This document shows, piece by piece, positions 33,717 to 43,540 of a stretch of 64,000 nucleotides of DNA. The stretch comes from Micromonospora sp. WMMD812 (lineage in GTDB: Bacteria > Actinomycetota > Actinomycetes > Mycobacteriales > Micromonosporaceae). The DNA lies in the NCBI RefSeq assembly GCF_027497215.1, contig NZ_CP114904.1, positions 5,351,001 through 5,415,000 on the forward strand. The letters run 5' to 3'. Made by a program: the position numbers and the translations under genes. How positions within the stretch are numbered: the first letter of the stretch is position 1; each line of letters starts with the position of its first letter. The notes below the pieces were generated by a model. It was not told the origin of the DNA. It did no database searches and saw only the letters and a list, made by a program, of their open reading frames with translations.

Positions 33717-33898
33717 TGGCTCGCCTGAAGGTCACCCAGGTCCGATCCGAGATCGGGACCAAGCAGAACCAGCGTGACTCGCTTCGTTCGCTCGGTCTCA
33801 AGCGGATCAACGACGTGGTGGTCAAGGAGGACCGGCCCGAGATCCGAGGCATGATCTTCACTGTGAACCACCTCGTGAAGGTCGAGGAGGTCGAGTAA
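33716..33898 (+). CDS. rpmD: 50S ribosomal protein uL30
   Basis: A 60-residue protein. ATG at 33716 overlaps the rpsE stop by one base. The [20 protein letters not shown] and [10 protein letters not shown] sequences are diagnostic. The stop overlaps the rplO start (TAATG). Confidence 0.96.
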   Translation: MARLKVTQVRSEIGTKQNQRDSLRSLGLKRINDVVVKEDRPEIRGMIFTVNHLVKVEEVE

Positions 33899-34341
33899 TG
33901 ACGATCAAGGTCCACCACCTGCGCCCGGCGCCGGGGTCCAAGACCGCCAAGACCCGGGTGGGTCGCGGTGAGGGCTCCAAGGGCAAGACGGCCGGCCGCG
34001 GTACCAAGGGTTCGAAGGCCCGGAAGAACATCTCGGCGGCGTTCGAGGGCGGGCAGATGCCCATCCACATGCGCCTGCCGAAGCTGAAGGGCTTCAAGAA
34101 CAAGTTCAAGGTGACGTTCCAGGTGGTCAACCTGGACCGGCTCGCCGAGCTCTTCCCGAACGGCGGCCAGGTCGGCCCGCTGGAGCTGGTCGAGGCCGGC
34201 GCGGTCCGCAAGGGCCAGCCGGTGAAGGTTCTGGGCACCGGGGACCTCGGTGGCGTGACCCTCCAGGTGTCGGCGCACGCGTTCAGCGCGTCGGCCAAGG
34301 AGAAGATCACCGCCGCCGGTGGCTCGGTCACCGAGCTGTAA
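33898..34341 (+). CDS. rplO: 50S ribosomal protein uL15
   Basis: A 147-residue assembly protein and the last gene before secY. The Gly/Lys-rich RNA-binding start ([31 protein letters not shown]) and the [13 protein letters not shown] end are conserved. Followed by a long inverted repeat that may end the ribosomal transcript. Confidence 0.97.
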   Translation: MTIKVHHLRPAPGSKTAKTRVGRGEGSKGKTAGRGTKGSKARKNISAAFEGGQMPIHMRLPKLKGFKNKFKVTFQVVNLDRLAELFPNGGQVGPLELVEAGAVRKGQPVKVLGTGDLGGVTLQVSAHAFSASAKEKITAAGGSVTEL

Positions 34342-34352
34342 GGAATACCACC

Positions 34353-34395
34353 CCATGGCGCCCGTCCAGTTGATCGCAACTGGCGGGCGCCATGG
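34353..34395 (+). terminator. Strong inverted repeat after rplO
   Basis: A 12-bp outer stem (34353-34364 with 34384-34395), a one-base bulge and a 6-bp inner stem CCAGTT/AACTGG with loop GATCGC. No T-run follows. It probably limits readthrough from the spc genes into secY. Confidence 0.7.
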
Positions 34396-34575
34396 TCTAC
34401 CTGGGACGTATGCGCCCGGTAACATCGGAAGCGGTTTATGTAGCCGGGCACGTCTGCCCGGACCGGGATCGGGCTGTTAGAGTCCGTTCCCAGCCATGGA
34501 TTTCGGGCACTCGCCCGGCGCCAACCCCGATCCGCCAGGGACAACCGGCGGCCCGCCTCGCGCAGGAGGAAGAAG

Positions 34576-35904
34576 TTGCTGTCCGCCTTTCTCAGTGCGT
34601 TCCGTACGCCTGACCTGCGCAAGAAGCTGCTGTTCACAGTCGGCATCATTGCGGTCTACCGGCTGGGGGCCACTCTCCCGAGCCCGGGTGTGTCGTACGG
34701 CAACGTGCAGAAGTGCCTCGACACCCTGCAGGGTGACACCACCGGGGTGCTGAACCTGCTCAACCTGTTCTCCGGTGGGGCGCTGCTCCAACTCTCGGTC
34801 TTCGCGCTGGGCATCATGCCCTACATCACCGCGTCGATCATCCTGCAGCTGCTGACCGTGGTGATCCCACGGCTGGAGCAGCTCCGCAAGGAGGGTCAGG
34901 CCGGCCAGGCGAAGATCACGCAGTACACCCGCTACCTGACCCTCGGTCTCGGTGTGCTCCAGGCATCGGCGTTCGTGGCGCTGGCCCGCTCCGGGCAGCT
35001 CTTCCAGAACCGCTGCGACCAGTTCCCGATCATCCCCGAGGGCACCGGCATCCCGGACTGGCTGACCCTGACCATCCTGGTCATGACGATGACCGCCGGC
35101 ACCGGCGTGGTCATGTGGCTCGGCGAGCTGATCACCGACCGCGGCGTCGGCAACGGCATGTCGGTCCTGATCTTCACCTCGATCGCCGCCCGCCTCCCCA
35201 GCGAGGGTTGGCAGATCAAGAACACCCAGGGCTGGTGGAAGTTCTTCCTCGTCATCGCCCTGGTCCTGGTGGTCATCACCGCGGTCACCTTCATCGAGCA
35301 GGCGCAGCGCCGGATCCCGGTGCAGTACGCCAAGCGCATGATCGGCCGGCGGATGTACGGCGGCACCTCGACCTACATCCCGCTCAAGGTCAACCAAGCG
35401 GGTGTCATCCCGGTCATCTTCGGCTCGTCGCTGCTCTACCTGCCCCAGTTGGCGCTGCAGTTCTTCGACCAGACCAACCCGGGCAAGACCCAGGCCTGGA
35501 TCCAGAACAACCTGGTCGCGCCGGACAGCCCGATCTACATCTCGGTCTACTTCCTGCTGATCATCTTCTTCACGTACTTCTACGTCTCGATCACGTTCAA
35601 CCCGACCGAGGTCGCGGACAACATGAAGAAGTACGGCGGGTTCGTGCCGGGCATCCGTCCGGGCAAGCCGACGGCCGACTACCTGGACTTCATCCTCAGC
35701 CGGATCACCCTGCCGGGCGCGCTCTACCTGGGCATCGTCTCGATCCTGCCGAACTTCTTCTTCATCTGGCTGGACAACCAGCAGTACCAGAACTTCCCGT
35801 TCGGCGGCACCGCCGTGCTGATCATGGTCGGCGTCGGTCTCGAGACCGTGAAGCAGATCGAGAGCCAACTGATGCAGCGGAACTACGAAGGGTTCCTGCG
35901 TTAG
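34576..35904 (+). CDS. secY: Preprotein translocase subunit SecY
   Basis: A 442-residue channel of the general secretion pathway with about ten membrane helices. TTG start with AGGAGGA 7 bases upstream (34563-34569). Conserved GRR-type loops (RRIPVQYAKRMIGRR) and the IFGSSLLYLPQ segment are visible, and the C-terminus ends QLMQRNYEGFLR. Immediately followed by adk with no gap. Partners SecE at 4106; no secG in the window. Confidence 0.97.
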   Translation: MLSAFLSAFRTPDLRKKLLFTVGIIAVYRLGATLPSPGVSYGNVQKCLDTLQGDTTGVLNLLNLFSGGALLQLSVFALGIMPYITASIILQLLTVVIPRLEQLRKEGQAGQAKITQYTRYLTLGLGVLQASAFVALARSGQLFQNRCDQFPIIPEGTGIPDWLTLTILVMTMTAGTGVVMWLGELITDRGVGNGMSVLIFTSIAARLPSEGWQIKNTQGWWKFFLVIALVLVVITAVTFIEQAQRRIPVQYAKRMIGRRMYGGTSTYIPLKVNQAGVIPVIFGSSLLYLPQLALQFFDQTNPGKTQAWIQNNLVAPDSPIYISVYFLLIIFFTYFYVSITFNPTEVADNMKKYGGFVPGIRPGKPTADYLDFILSRITLPGALYLGIVSILPNFFFIWLDNQQYQNFPFGGTAVLIMVGVGLETVKQIESQLMQRNYEGFLR

Positions 35905-36558
35905 ATGAGACTCGTTCTTGTTGGCCCGCCGGGCGCGGGCAAGGGCACGCAGGCTGAGTTCATCGCTGCGCACCTCGCGGTCCCGAAGATCTCGACCGGT
36001 GACATCTTCCGGTCGAACGTCTCCCAGGGCACGCCGCTCGGTGTCGAGGCGAAGCGCTACATGGACGCGGGCGAGCTGGTGCCGGACGAGGTCACCATCA
36101 ACATGGTCCGGGACCGGCTCGCCGAGCCGGACGCCAGCGAGGGCTTCCTCCTCGACGGCTTCCCGCGCACCACGCCGCAGGCCGCCGCGCTCGACAAGCT
36201 CCTGGCCGACCTCGGCACCGCGCTCGACGTGGTGCTCGAGTTGGTGGTCGACGACGACGAGGTGATCCGGCGGCTCTCCGGCCGGCGCACCTGCCGGGGC
36301 TGCGGCAAGATCTGGCACGTCGAGTTCGACGCCACCACGCGCGAGGGCATCTGCGACCGGTGCGGGGCGGAGCTGTTCCAGCGGGACGACGACAAGCCGG
36401 AGACCATCGCGACCCGGCTGCGAGAGTACGCCGAGAAGACCGCGCCGCTGGTCGACTACTACGGCGCCCAGGGCAAGCTGGTCGGGATCGACGCCACCGG
36501 CCCGGTGGAGGACGTGACGGTCCGCGCCATCGACGCCCTGCGCTCGTACGGCGGCTGA
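35905..36558 (+). CDS. adk: Adenylate kinase (zinc LID type)
   Basis: A 217-residue enzyme converting ATP + AMP to 2 ADP. The P-loop GPPGAGKGT is at residues 7-15, with DGFPRT and a LID carrying four cysteines (130, 133, 150, 153), which marks the zinc-bearing form. ATG directly after the secY stop. A 16-bp hairpin lies between adk and map. Confidence 0.97.
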   Translation: MRLVLVGPPGAGKGTQAEFIAAHLAVPKISTGDIFRSNVSQGTPLGVEAKRYMDAGELVPDEVTINMVRDRLAEPDASEGFLLDGFPRTTPQAAALDKLLADLGTALDVVLELVVDDDEVIRRLSGRRTCRGCGKIWHVEFDATTREGICDRCGAELFQRDDDKPETIATRLREYAEKTAPLVDYYGAQGKLVGIDATGPVEDVTVRAIDALRSYGG

Positions 36559-36590
36559 CGTCCCACCCGCCCCCACGGCGGATAGAGTGC

Positions 36591-36625
36591 GAACAGCGGG
36601 GTACGTCCGACGTGCCCCGCTGTTC
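36591..36625 (+). repeat. 16-bp hairpin between adk and map
   Basis: One uninterrupted stem (36591-36606 with 36610-36625, one G-T pair) and loop CCG, 22 bases before the map start. No T-run. It could terminate, protect mRNA ends or control map translation. Confidence 0.65.
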
Positions 36626-36647
36626 GGCAACGAAAGGTAAACGCTCC

Positions 36648-37499
36648 ATGCGTCGTCCCCAGCTGGACATCCAGCTGAAGACCCCGGACCAGATCGAGAA
36701 GATGCGCGCTGCCGGTCTGGTGGTCGCTGACGCCCTGCGCCGGATGCGGGAGGCGGTGCGCCCCGGGGTCAGCACCGCCGATCTGGACGCCATCGCCGAG
36801 TCGACCATCCGCGAGGCGGGCGCGGTCCCGTCGTTCAAGGGCTACCACGGCTTCCCGGCGTCGATCTGCTCGTCGGTCAACGCGCAGGTCGTGCATGCGA
36901 TCCCGGCGCCGACGCAGGTGCTGAAGGACGGCGACCTGATCTCGATCGACTGCGGCGCGGTGCTCGACGGCTGGCACGGCGACGCGGCGATCACCGTGGG
37001 GATCGGCGACGTCGACCCGGCGCTGCTCAGGATGGCCGAGGTGGCCGAGGACGCGATGTGGGCGGGGATCGCCGCCGCGGCGCGCGGGGCGGCCAGCGGC
37101 CGGGGGCGGCTCACCGACATCTCGTATGCCGTCGAGGAGGCGGTCCGCCGCGGCGGCCGGTACGGCATCGTCGACGGCTACGGCGGGCACGGCATCGGCA
37201 CCGAGATGCACCAGGACCCGCACGTGCTCAACCACGGACGGCCCGGCAAGGGCCCACGCCTGGTGCCGGGGATGGCGCTGGCGATCGAGCCGATGATCAC
37301 GATGGGCTCGCCTCGGACGGTCGAGCTGGCCGACGGCTGGACCGTCGTGACCCGGGACGGGTCGATGGCGGTGCACGTCGAGCACAGCATGGCCCTGCTC
37401 CCCGACGGTGTGTGGGTGCTCACCGCCCCCGACGGCGGCCGTTCCCGCCTGGGCGACCTGGTCACCGCCCGGCAACCCGCGAACTCGCCCGCTCCCTGA
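36648..37499 (+). CDS. map: Methionine aminopeptidase type I
   Basis: A 283-residue metalloenzyme that removes N-terminal Met from new proteins. ATG at 36648 with CGAAAGG upstream. The pita-bread fold ligands are present: the DGWHGD aspartates, GYGGHGIG histidine, AIEPM glutamate and VEHS glutamate. It has a slightly longer C-terminus than E. coli Map (264). Downstream of adk and independent of infA. Confidence 0.95.
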   Translation: MRRPQLDIQLKTPDQIEKMRAAGLVVADALRRMREAVRPGVSTADLDAIAESTIREAGAVPSFKGYHGFPASICSSVNAQVVHAIPAPTQVLKDGDLISIDCGAVLDGWHGDAAITVGIGDVDPALLRMAEVAEDAMWAGIAAAARGAASGRGRLTDISYAVEEAVRRGGRYGIVDGYGGHGIGTEMHQDPHVLNHGRPGKGPRLVPGMALAIEPMITMGSPRTVELADGWTVVTRDGSMAVHVEHSMALLPDGVWVLTAPDGGRSRLGDLVTARQPANSPAP

Positions 37500-37625
37500 C
37501 GCTCGGCCTGGCCGCGACGCCGCCCCTGACCCGCGCCTGCCCACGGTGATCCCGAGCGCCGCCGTCACCCGCTCGCCGGGCTTCGAGGGTGTGGCGGGTG
37601 GTGTGGTGGTGGCATGCTTGCGGCC

Positions 37626-38246
37626 ATGGAGGGGCGCGACGACATGCGGGCCGCCGACACCGACCGCGAGGCGGTGGCGGACCGGCTGCGGGTGGCGCTG
37701 AACGAGGGCCGGCTGGACCTGCACGAGTACGACGAGCGGCTGCAACGGGCCTACCGCTCCCGCACGTACGCGGAACTCGACGCGTTGGTCGCCGACCTGC
37801 CGTCGGTCGCGCCACCGGCGGACTCCGGGCTCGTGACGTCGCCGGCTGCCGCACCGGCGACCGCCCAGCGGCCGGCCGTCCGGTCGGCGACCGCCCGTTG
37901 GCTGGTCCAGGTCTGGCAGCCCTACCTCCAGGTGGTCCCGATCGTGGTGGCCATCTGGGCGATTTCCTCCCTGTTCGCGCGCGACCTGCTCTACTTCTGG
38001 CCGGGCTGGGTGGCCGGGCCGTGGGGCGCGGTGCTGCTGGTGCGTACCGTCACCGGTCTCGGCGCGGGAGAGCCGCAGCGGTGGGCGGTCGAGCGGGACC
38101 GCCGGCGCGAGCGGAAGCGGGCGCGGCGGGCCCGGCGACGTGAGATCCGCGCGGCCGGGTCGGCCGGGCCGGACGGGTGGCGGCGGCCCGAGCAGCCGGG
38201 CCCGGAACAGGGCCGAGGGCCGGGAGAGTCCGGCGCGCTCGGGTGA
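37626..38246 (+). CDS. DUF1707 membrane protein
   Basis: A 206-residue protein of unknown role. The N-terminal DUF1707 (SHOCT-like) domain is clear: MRAADTDREAVADRLR then GRLDLHEYDERLQRAY and ELDALVADLP. One or two hydrophobic segments follow (PIVVAIWAISSLFARDLLYF, then VAGPWGAVLLVRTV) and a basic Arg-rich C-terminus. Start is uncertain: ATG 37626, ATG 37644 (GGAGGGG 9 bases upstream) or ATG 37614. Such proteins are common in actinobacteria and have been proposed to act in envelope stress, not shown here. Confidence 0.75.
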   Translation: MEGRDDMRAADTDREAVADRLRVALNEGRLDLHEYDERLQRAYRSRTYAELDALVADLPSVAPPADSGLVTSPAAAPATAQRPAVRSATARWLVQVWQPYLQVVPIVVAIWAISSLFARDLLYFWPGWVAGPWGAVLLVRTVTGLGAGEPQRWAVERDRRRERKRARRARRREIRAAGSAGPDGWRRPEQPGPEQGRGPGESGALG

Positions 38247-38289
38247 TTGCCGCCTTTCGCCCGTTTTGACGAATCCGCAGGTGGCCGGT

Positions 38290-38319
38290 TTGGCGGCGGC
38301 CTGGCGTCCGGCGTACACT
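38290..38319 (+). promoter_or_regulatory. Promoter for infA
   Basis: TTGGCG (38290-38295) and TACACT (38314-38319) with an 18-base spacer, leaving a leader of about 150 bases before infA. Confidence 0.5.
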
Positions 38320-38474
38320 TTCTGATCGGCGCACAGCGTCCACTCCGGCATGCCCATCCTGCGCTTCGGTGGGGCCGGAGACCGCGGCTGGCGCGGGCTA
38401 TCTGATCTCGATCGGTGACCCGTGTAAGACGTTGTGGGCCGTCCGGAGCAACCGACGTCAGGACAGCGGAGGAC

Positions 38475-38696
38475 ATGCCGAAAAAAGACGGAGCCATCGA
38501 GATCGAGGGTCGGGTCATCGAGCCCCTGCCGAACGCCATGTTCCGGGTGGAGCTCGCGAACGGCCACAAGGTGCTGGCTCACATCAGCGGCAAGATGCGG
38601 CAGCACTACATCCGCATCCTGCCGGAGGACCGGGTCGTCGTCGAACTTTCGCCGTACGACCTGACCCGCGGGCGCATCGTCTACCGCTACAAGTAA
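38475..38696 (+). CDS. infA: Translation initiation factor IF-1
   Basis: A 73-residue OB-fold factor that blocks the A site during initiation. [20 protein letters not shown] and [16 protein letters not shown] are canonical. ATG at 38475 with GGAGGA at 38468-38473, only one base from the start, an unusually short spacing. Leads the infA-rpmJ-rpsM-rpsK-rpsD-rpoA-rplQ group. Confidence 0.97.
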   Translation: MPKKDGAIEIEGRVIEPLPNAMFRVELANGHKVLAHISGKMRQHYIRILPEDRVVVELSPYDLTRGRIVYRYK

Positions 38697-38788
38697 TCCT
38701 GACGACGGCCGGGAGACACCCGTGTCCGTCTTCGACGTCCGAGGTCGCGCGTGGCGCGTCACCGGGCCTGATGGGAAGTAAGGCAACC

Positions 38789-38902
38789 GTGAAGGTCAAG
38801 CCGAGCGTCAAGAGGATCTGCAACAAGTGCCGGGTGATCCGCCGGCACGGCCGGGTCATGATCATTTGCAGCGACCCGCGCCACAAGCAGCGCCAGGGCT
38901 GA
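38789..38902 (+). CDS. rpmJ: 50S ribosomal protein bL36, zinc-binding type
   Basis: A 37-residue protein, too short for most gene calls. GTG at 38789 with GTAAGG upstream. [20 protein letters not shown] and [11 protein letters not shown] contain the Cys-Cys-Cys-His zinc ligands. Its place between infA and rpsM is conserved. Confidence 0.96.
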   Translation: MKVKPSVKRICNKCRVIRRHGRVMIICSDPRHKQRQG

Positions 38903-39164
38903 GCCCCTCGGCCGGTCGGCACGTCGACCGGTGAGGTCGGCCCCGGCGGCAGATCCCGAACACACAACACATGCTCGTCCCAGCCGCGAGCAGTACGCAT
39001 CAGACGTACTCCTTCGTTGCTGACCCCCGGTCGGAGGCCGGGGCCCGCTCGGGCAGCGACCGACTCCCGGTCGCCGGCGCGCACCGCGCCGGGGCAGGAG
39101 CCGGCCGTGAGCGGGGCGGGACGGGTGCAGACCTCCGCCACAACTACGAGGAGCACGCCCGCAC

Positions 39165-39545
39165 ATGGCACGTCTAGTCGGCGTCGACCTCCCCCGCGAG
39201 AAGCGGATGGAGATCGCGCTCACCTACATCTTCGGCGTGGGTCGCACCCGCGCTCTGGAGACGCTCGCCGCCACCGGCATCTCGCCGGACAAGCGCGCCC
39301 GGGACCTCACGGATGAGGAGCTCGTCCAGCTCCGCAACCACATCGAGGGCAACTACAAGGTTGAAGGCGACCTGCGCCGCGAGGTCGCCGCTGACATCCG
39401 CCGCAAGGTCGAGATCGGCTGCTACGCGGGTATCCGGCACCGCCGGGGCCTGCCCGTGCGTGGCCAGCGGACCAAGACCAACGCGCGGACCCGGAAGGGC
39501 CCGAAGCGGACCGTGGCCGGCAAGAAGAAGCCCGGCAAGAAGTAG
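39165..39545 (+). CDS. rpsM: 30S ribosomal protein uS13
   Basis: A 126-residue head protein that contacts P-site t[23 protein letters not shown] and the basic [19 protein letters not shown] tail are conserved. ATG follows ACGAGGAG by about 11 bases. The 262-base gap before it holds small hairpins (such as AGTACG/CGTACT near 38992) but no gene. Confidence 0.97.
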   Translation: MARLVGVDLPREKRMEIALTYIFGVGRTRALETLAATGISPDKRARDLTDEELVQLRNHIEGNYKVEGDLRREVAADIRRKVEIGCYAGIRHRRGLPVRGQRTKTNARTRKGPKRTVAGKKKPGKK

Positions 39546-39675
39546 TTCTTAAACCGGAATTCCGGTCGGCCGCCGTCGAGCGAGGCCGGACTCCAACTCG
39601 AGCCGACGTCTACGCACGTAGCGGGCGAGAGACCGGAACCCGATCGAGAACCCCAAACAGGAGCGCAAGAGACTT

Positions 39676-40083
39676 ATGCCACCGAAGGCTCGTGCCGGAG
39701 CCGCCGTCAAGAAGGTCCGGCGCAAGGAACGCAAGAACGTCGCCCACGGGCAGGCGCACATCAAGAGCACCTTCAACAACACCATCGTGTCCATCACGGA
39801 CCCGACCGGTGCCGTCATCTCCTGGGCCTCCGCCGGCCAGGTCGGCTTCAAGGGCTCGCGCAAGTCGACCCCGTTCGCCGCGCAGCTGGCCGCCGAGGCC
39901 GCCGCTCGCCGGGCGATGGACCACGGCATGCGCAAGGTCGACGTGTTCGTCAAGGGCCCCGGCTCCGGCCGGGAGACCGCCATCCGTTCGCTGCAGGCCG
40001 TCGGGCTGGAGGTCGGGCAGATCTCCGACGTCACCCCGCAGCCGCACAACGGGTGCCGTCCGCCGAAGCGTCGTCGGGTCTGA
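39676..40083 (+). CDS. rpsK: 30S ribosomal protein uS11
   Basis: A 135-residue platform protein. [20 protein letters not shown] and the C-terminal [20 protein letters not shown] are diagnostic. ATG with AGGAG upstream. Followed by rpsD after 13 bases. Confidence 0.97.
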   Translation: MPPKARAGAAVKKVRRKERKNVAHGQAHIKSTFNNTIVSITDPTGAVISWASAGQVGFKGSRKSTPFAAQLAAEAAARRAMDHGMRKVDVFVKGPGSGRETAIRSLQAVGLEVGQISDVTPQPHNGCRPPKRRRV

Positions 40084-40096
40084 GAGGTAGAGAGAG

Positions 40097-40723
40097 ATGG
40101 CTCGTTACACCGGTGCTGACTGCCGCCGTTGCCGGCGGGAGAAGATGAAGCTGTTCCTCAAGGGCAGCAAGTGCGATGGCCCGAAGTGCCCGTTCGAGTC
40201 CCGGCCGTTCCCGCCCGGGCAGCACGGCCGCGGCCGCACCAAGGAGACGGAGTACCTGCTCCAGCTCCGCGAGAAGCAGAAGGCCCGCCGCGTCTACGGC
40301 GTGCTGGAGAAGCAGTTCCGCGGTTACTACGAGGAGGCCGTGGCCAAGCAGGCCAAGACCGGTGAGGTCCTCCTGCAGATCCTCGAGTCGCGGCTCGACA
40401 ACGTCGTCTACCGGGCCGGCTACGCCAAGTCTCGCGACATGGCCCGCCAGCTGGTCAAGCACGGCCACTTCACGGTGAACGGCAAGAAGGTCGACATCCC
40501 GTCGGCCCGCGTCAAGGAGCACGACATCATCGAGGTCCGGGGCAAGAGCAAGGAGCTCACCCCGTTCATCGTGGCGCAGGCCGAGGCCGGCTCGAAGTCG
40601 GTGCCGGCGTGGCTGGAGGCGATCCCCAGCCAGATGAAGATCCTCGTGCACTCGCTCCCGGCCCGCCAGGTGATCGACACCCAGGTCCAGGAGCAGCTGA
40701 TCGTCGAGCTCTACTCCAAGTAA
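40097..40723 (+). CDS. rpsD: 30S ribosomal protein uS4
   Basis: A 208-residue assembly initiator with an S4 domain (LDNVVYRAGYAKSRDMARQL). The N-terminus has CRRCRREKMKLFLKG and a CDGPKC pair, so a zinc-binding form is possible. In E. coli S4 represses the alpha operon. Followed by a hairpin before rpoA. Confidence 0.96.
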   Translation: MARYTGADCRRCRREKMKLFLKGSKCDGPKCPFESRPFPPGQHGRGRTKETEYLLQLREKQKARRVYGVLEKQFRGYYEEAVAKQAKTGEVLLQILESRLDNVVYRAGYAKSRDMARQLVKHGHFTVNGKKVDIPSARVKEHDIIEVRGKSKELTPFIVAQAEAGSKSVPAWLEAIPSQMKILVHSLPARQVIDTQVQEQLIVELYSK

Positions 40724-40734
40724 GAGCTCGTTGC

Positions 40735-40764
40735 GGTGGCCCGTCCCTCAGCGGGCGGGCCACC
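40735..40764 (+). terminator. Hairpin between rpsD and rpoA
   Basis: A 12-bp stem (40735-40746 with 40753-40764, one G-T pair) and 6-base loop, 12 bases after rpsD. No strong T-run. It may partly terminate, or set rpoA level relative to ribosomal proteins. Confidence 0.55.
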
Positions 40765-40822
40765 CGGAACAGTTTGTGTCGTGGGCGTCATATAGCGGGC
40801 GCCCCGGAAGAGAAGAGAAGAA

Positions 40823-41845
40823 ATGCTCATCAGCCAGCGACCGTCTCTGTCCGAAGAGTCGATCAACGAGACCCGTTCCCGGTTCACCATCGAGCCGCTG
40901 GAGCCGGGCTTCGGCTACACCCTGGGCAACTCGCTGCGGCGTACGCTGCTGTCGTCGATCCCGGGCGCGGCAGTGACCTCCATCAAGATCGACGGCGTGC
41001 TGCACGAGTTCACCACGATCCCCGGTGTCAAGGAGGACGTGGTCGAGCTCGTCATGAACATCAAGGAGCTGTGCGTCAGCTCCGAGCACGACGAGCCGGT
41101 CAGCATGTACCTGCGCAAGCAGGGCCCGGGCGACGTGACCGCGGGTGACATCCAGCCGCCGGCCGGCGTCTCGGTGCACAACCCGGACCTCAAGCTCGCC
41201 ACTCTGAACGGCAAGGGCCGGCTCGACATGGAGCTGACCGTCGAGCGGGGTCGTGGCTACGTGACCGCGGCGCAGAACAAGCAGGCCGGTGCCGAGATCG
41301 GCCGGATCCCGGTCGACTCGATCTACTCGCCGGTGCTGAAGGTGACCTACCGCGTCGAGGCGACCCGCGTCGAGCAGCGGACCGACTTCGACCGGCTGAT
41401 CATCGACGTCGAGACCAAGCCGTCGATGGGCCCGCGCACCGCGCTGGCCTCCGCCGGCTCGACGCTCGTGGAGCTCTTCGGGCTGGCCCGGGAGCTGGAC
41501 GAGACCGCCGAGGGCATCGACATCGGGCCGTCCCCGCAGGACGCCCAGCTGGCGGCGGACCTGGCGCTGCCGATCGAGGAGCTGGACCTGACCGTCCGCT
41601 CCTACAACTGCCTCAAGCGCGAGGGCATCAACACCGTTGGTGAGCTCATCGGGCGTACCGAGGCCGACCTCCTCGACATCCGCAACTTCGGCCAGAAGTC
41701 GATCGACGAGGTCAAGATGAAGCTCGCCGGGATGGGTCTGGGGCTGAAGGACTCGGCCCCGAACTTCGACCCGGCGCACGTCGTGGACGCCTTCGGCGAG
41801 GCCGACTACGACACCGACGACTACCGCGAGACCGAGCAGCTCTAG
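40823..41845 (+). CDS. rpoA: DNA-directed RNA polymerase subunit alpha
   Basis: A 340-residue assembly platform for RNA polymerase. The N-terminal dimerisation domain ([20 protein letters not shown]) and the C-terminal DNA/activator-binding domain ([20 protein letters not shown]) are both present, joined by a linker. An acidic tail ends the protein. ATG with GAAGAGAAGAGAAG upstream. Confidence 0.98.
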   Translation: MLISQRPSLSEESINETRSRFTIEPLEPGFGYTLGNSLRRTLLSSIPGAAVTSIKIDGVLHEFTTIPGVKEDVVELVMNIKELCVSSEHDEPVSMYLRKQGPGDVTAGDIQPPAGVSVHNPDLKLATLNGKGRLDMELTVERGRGYVTAAQNKQAGAEIGRIPVDSIYSPVLKVTYRVEATRVEQRTDFDRLIIDVETKPSMGPRTALASAGSTLVELFGLARELDETAEGIDIGPSPQDAQLAADLALPIEELDLTVRSYNCLKREGINTVGELIGRTEADLLDIRNFGQKSIDEVKMKLAGMGLGLKDSAPNFDPAHVVDAFGEADYDTDDYRETEQL

Positions 41846-41879
41846 TTCCCGCTGCCGCCACATCTGAGGAGCACCGAGA

Positions 41880-42446
41880 ATGCCCACGCCCACCAAGGGT
41901 CCCCGCCTCGGCGGCAGCCCCGCGCACGAGCGGCTGATGCTGGCCAACCTGGCCACGTCGCTGTTCCAGCACGGCAAGATCCAGACCACCGAGACCAAGG
42001 CCCGGCGGCTGCGTCCGCTCGCGGAGCAGCTGATCACCAAGGCCAAGCGCGGTGATCTGGCCTCCCGGCGTCGGGTGCTCGCCGTCGTCAAGGACAAGGA
42101 CGTGGTCTACGCCCTGTTCGACCAGATCGCGCCGCGGTACGCCAACCGCAACGGCGGCTACACCCGGATCGTGAAGACCGGTCCGCGCAAGGGTGACGCC
42201 GCGCCGATGGCGATCATCGAGCTGGTCGAGGAGCTGCAGGTCGCCGAGCCGAAGGCGAACAAGAAGACCGCCGCCCGCAAGGCCGCCCAGCAGGACAAGG
42301 TCGAGGCGCTCGCCCCGGCCGAGGAGGCCCCGACGTCGGCTCCGGCCGACCAGGACTCCGAGGCGCCGGTCTCGGCGTCCGGTGACACCGCCGCCGCCCG
42401 CGAGGACAGCGACGAGGCCGCCGAGGGCACCGAGAACAAGGCCTGA
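41880..42446 (+). CDS. rplQ: 50S ribosomal protein bL17
   Basis: A 188-residue protein near the tunnel exit. The core [20 protein letters not shown] to [21 protein letters not shown] is standard (about 120 residues). A further ~65 residues rich in Ala, Glu and Asp form an actinobacterial tail. ATG with GAGGAGC upstream; ends the rpoA transcript with a 13-bp hairpin. Confidence 0.97.
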   Translation: MPTPTKGPRLGGSPAHERLMLANLATSLFQHGKIQTTETKARRLRPLAEQLITKAKRGDLASRRRVLAVVKDKDVVYALFDQIAPRYANRNGGYTRIVKTGPRKGDAAPMAIIELVEELQVAEPKANKKTAARKAAQQDKVEALAPAEEAPTSAPADQDSEAPVSASGDTAAAREDSDEAAEGTENKA

Positions 42447-42464
42447 GCGCAGGCAGCATCCATC

Positions 42465-42504
42465 GTCGGGCCCGGCATCCCTTCCTGGGGTTGCCGGGCC
42501 CGAC
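42465..42504 (+). terminator. Hairpin between rplQ and truA
   Basis: A 13-bp perfect stem GTCGGGCCCGGCA/TGCCGGGCCCGAC with a 14-base loop. No T-run. The truA ribosome site lies 10 bases beyond it. Confidence 0.6.
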
Positions 42505-42525
42505 GCCGTGAACGGGAGGTACGAG

Positions 42526-43356
42526 GTGGACGAGCGGACCCGGCTGCGGTTGGACGTGTCGTACGACGGGACCGACTTCTCCGGTTGGGCGGCCCAGCCG
42601 ACCCGGCGGACCGTCGCCGGCGTGCTCGTCGAGACGCTCGACCTCGTGCTCGGCGCGGGCACCGCGACGGGCCTGACCGTGGCCGGACGCACCGACGCCG
42701 GCGTGCACGCGAGCGGGCAGGTCTGCCACCTCGACCTGCCGACGGAGGTCTGGCGGGAGCGGGAGAGCGCGTTGCTGCGTCGGCTCGCCCGGTTGCTCCC
42801 GACCGACGTACGGATCCGGGCGATCACCGAGGTGCCGCCCGAGTTCGACGCCCGCTTCTCGGCGACCTTCCGCCGCTACGAGTACCGGGTCACGGACGCG
42901 CCGTACGGCGCCGAGCCGCTGCGTCGGCACGAGATCCTGGCCTGGCCGAAGCCTCTCGACCTCGACGCGCTCAACACCGCGGCGGCCGGTCTGGTGGGGG
43001 AGCACGACTTCGCCGCGTACTGCCGGCGCAAGGAGAACGCCACCACGCTGCGCGAGGTGACCCGGCTCGACTGGCGGCGCGGCGCGGACGGCGTGCTCGT
43101 CGCCACCGTGCAGGCGGACGCGTTCTGCCAGGCGATGGTCCGCAGCCTGGTCGGTGCCATGCTGGTCGTCGGCGACGGCCGCCGCCCGGTCGAGTGGCCG
43201 GCCAGCCTGCTGTCCCGGCGGGAACGGTCCAGCGAGGTGACGGTGGCGCCCGCACACGGGCTGACCCTGGTGGCGGTCGGCTACCCGGACGGCCCCGCCG
43301 AGTACGCCCGCCGCGCCGACCTCACCCGCCGGCTGCGCGTGCCCGCCGAGAGCTGA
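42526..43356 (+). CDS. truA: tRNA pseudouridine(38-40) synthase TruA
   Basis: A 276-residue enzyme that isomerises uridines 38-40 in the tRNA anticodon arm. GTG at 42526 is chosen for the GGGAGG 6 bases upstream. The start LRLDVSYDGTDFSGWAAQP and the catalytic motif AGRTDAGVHA (nucleophile Asp57) are clear, as is the CQAMVRSLVGAMLVVGDGRR segment. Often linked to rplQ. Confidence 0.96.
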   Translation: MDERTRLRLDVSYDGTDFSGWAAQPTRRTVAGVLVETLDLVLGAGTATGLTVAGRTDAGVHASGQVCHLDLPTEVWRERESALLRRLARLLPTDVRIRAITEVPPEFDARFSATFRRYEYRVTDAPYGAEPLRRHEILAWPKPLDLDALNTAAAGLVGEHDFAAYCRRKENATTLREVTRLDWRRGADGVLVATVQADAFCQAMVRSLVGAMLVVGDGRRPVEWPASLLSRRERSSEVTVAPAHGLTLVAVGYPDGPAEYARRADLTRRLRVPAES

Positions 43357-43357
43357 C

Positions 43358-43400
43358 CCCGCCCGCGCGACGGCCCCGTACCCGCCCGCGCACCGGCCCC
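43358..43400 (+). repeat. Short GC-rich tandem duplication after truA
   Basis: Two 20-base units of the form CCCGCCCGCGC-xx-CGGCCCC at 43358 and 43381 (period 23, two differences). Probably slippage within GC-rich spacer. No function seen. Confidence 0.5.
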
Positions 43401-43540
43401 GGAGCCGCCGGCGGGCGCACCGGTCCGGACCGCGTCCGCTCGCGGCGGCCCCTGACCGCGCCCGCTCACGTCGCCACCCCGGACATGCCGCGGGTGCGCG
43501 GCCCCGTGGCCCACGCACCCGCTGACGTTGCGTCCGCCGG

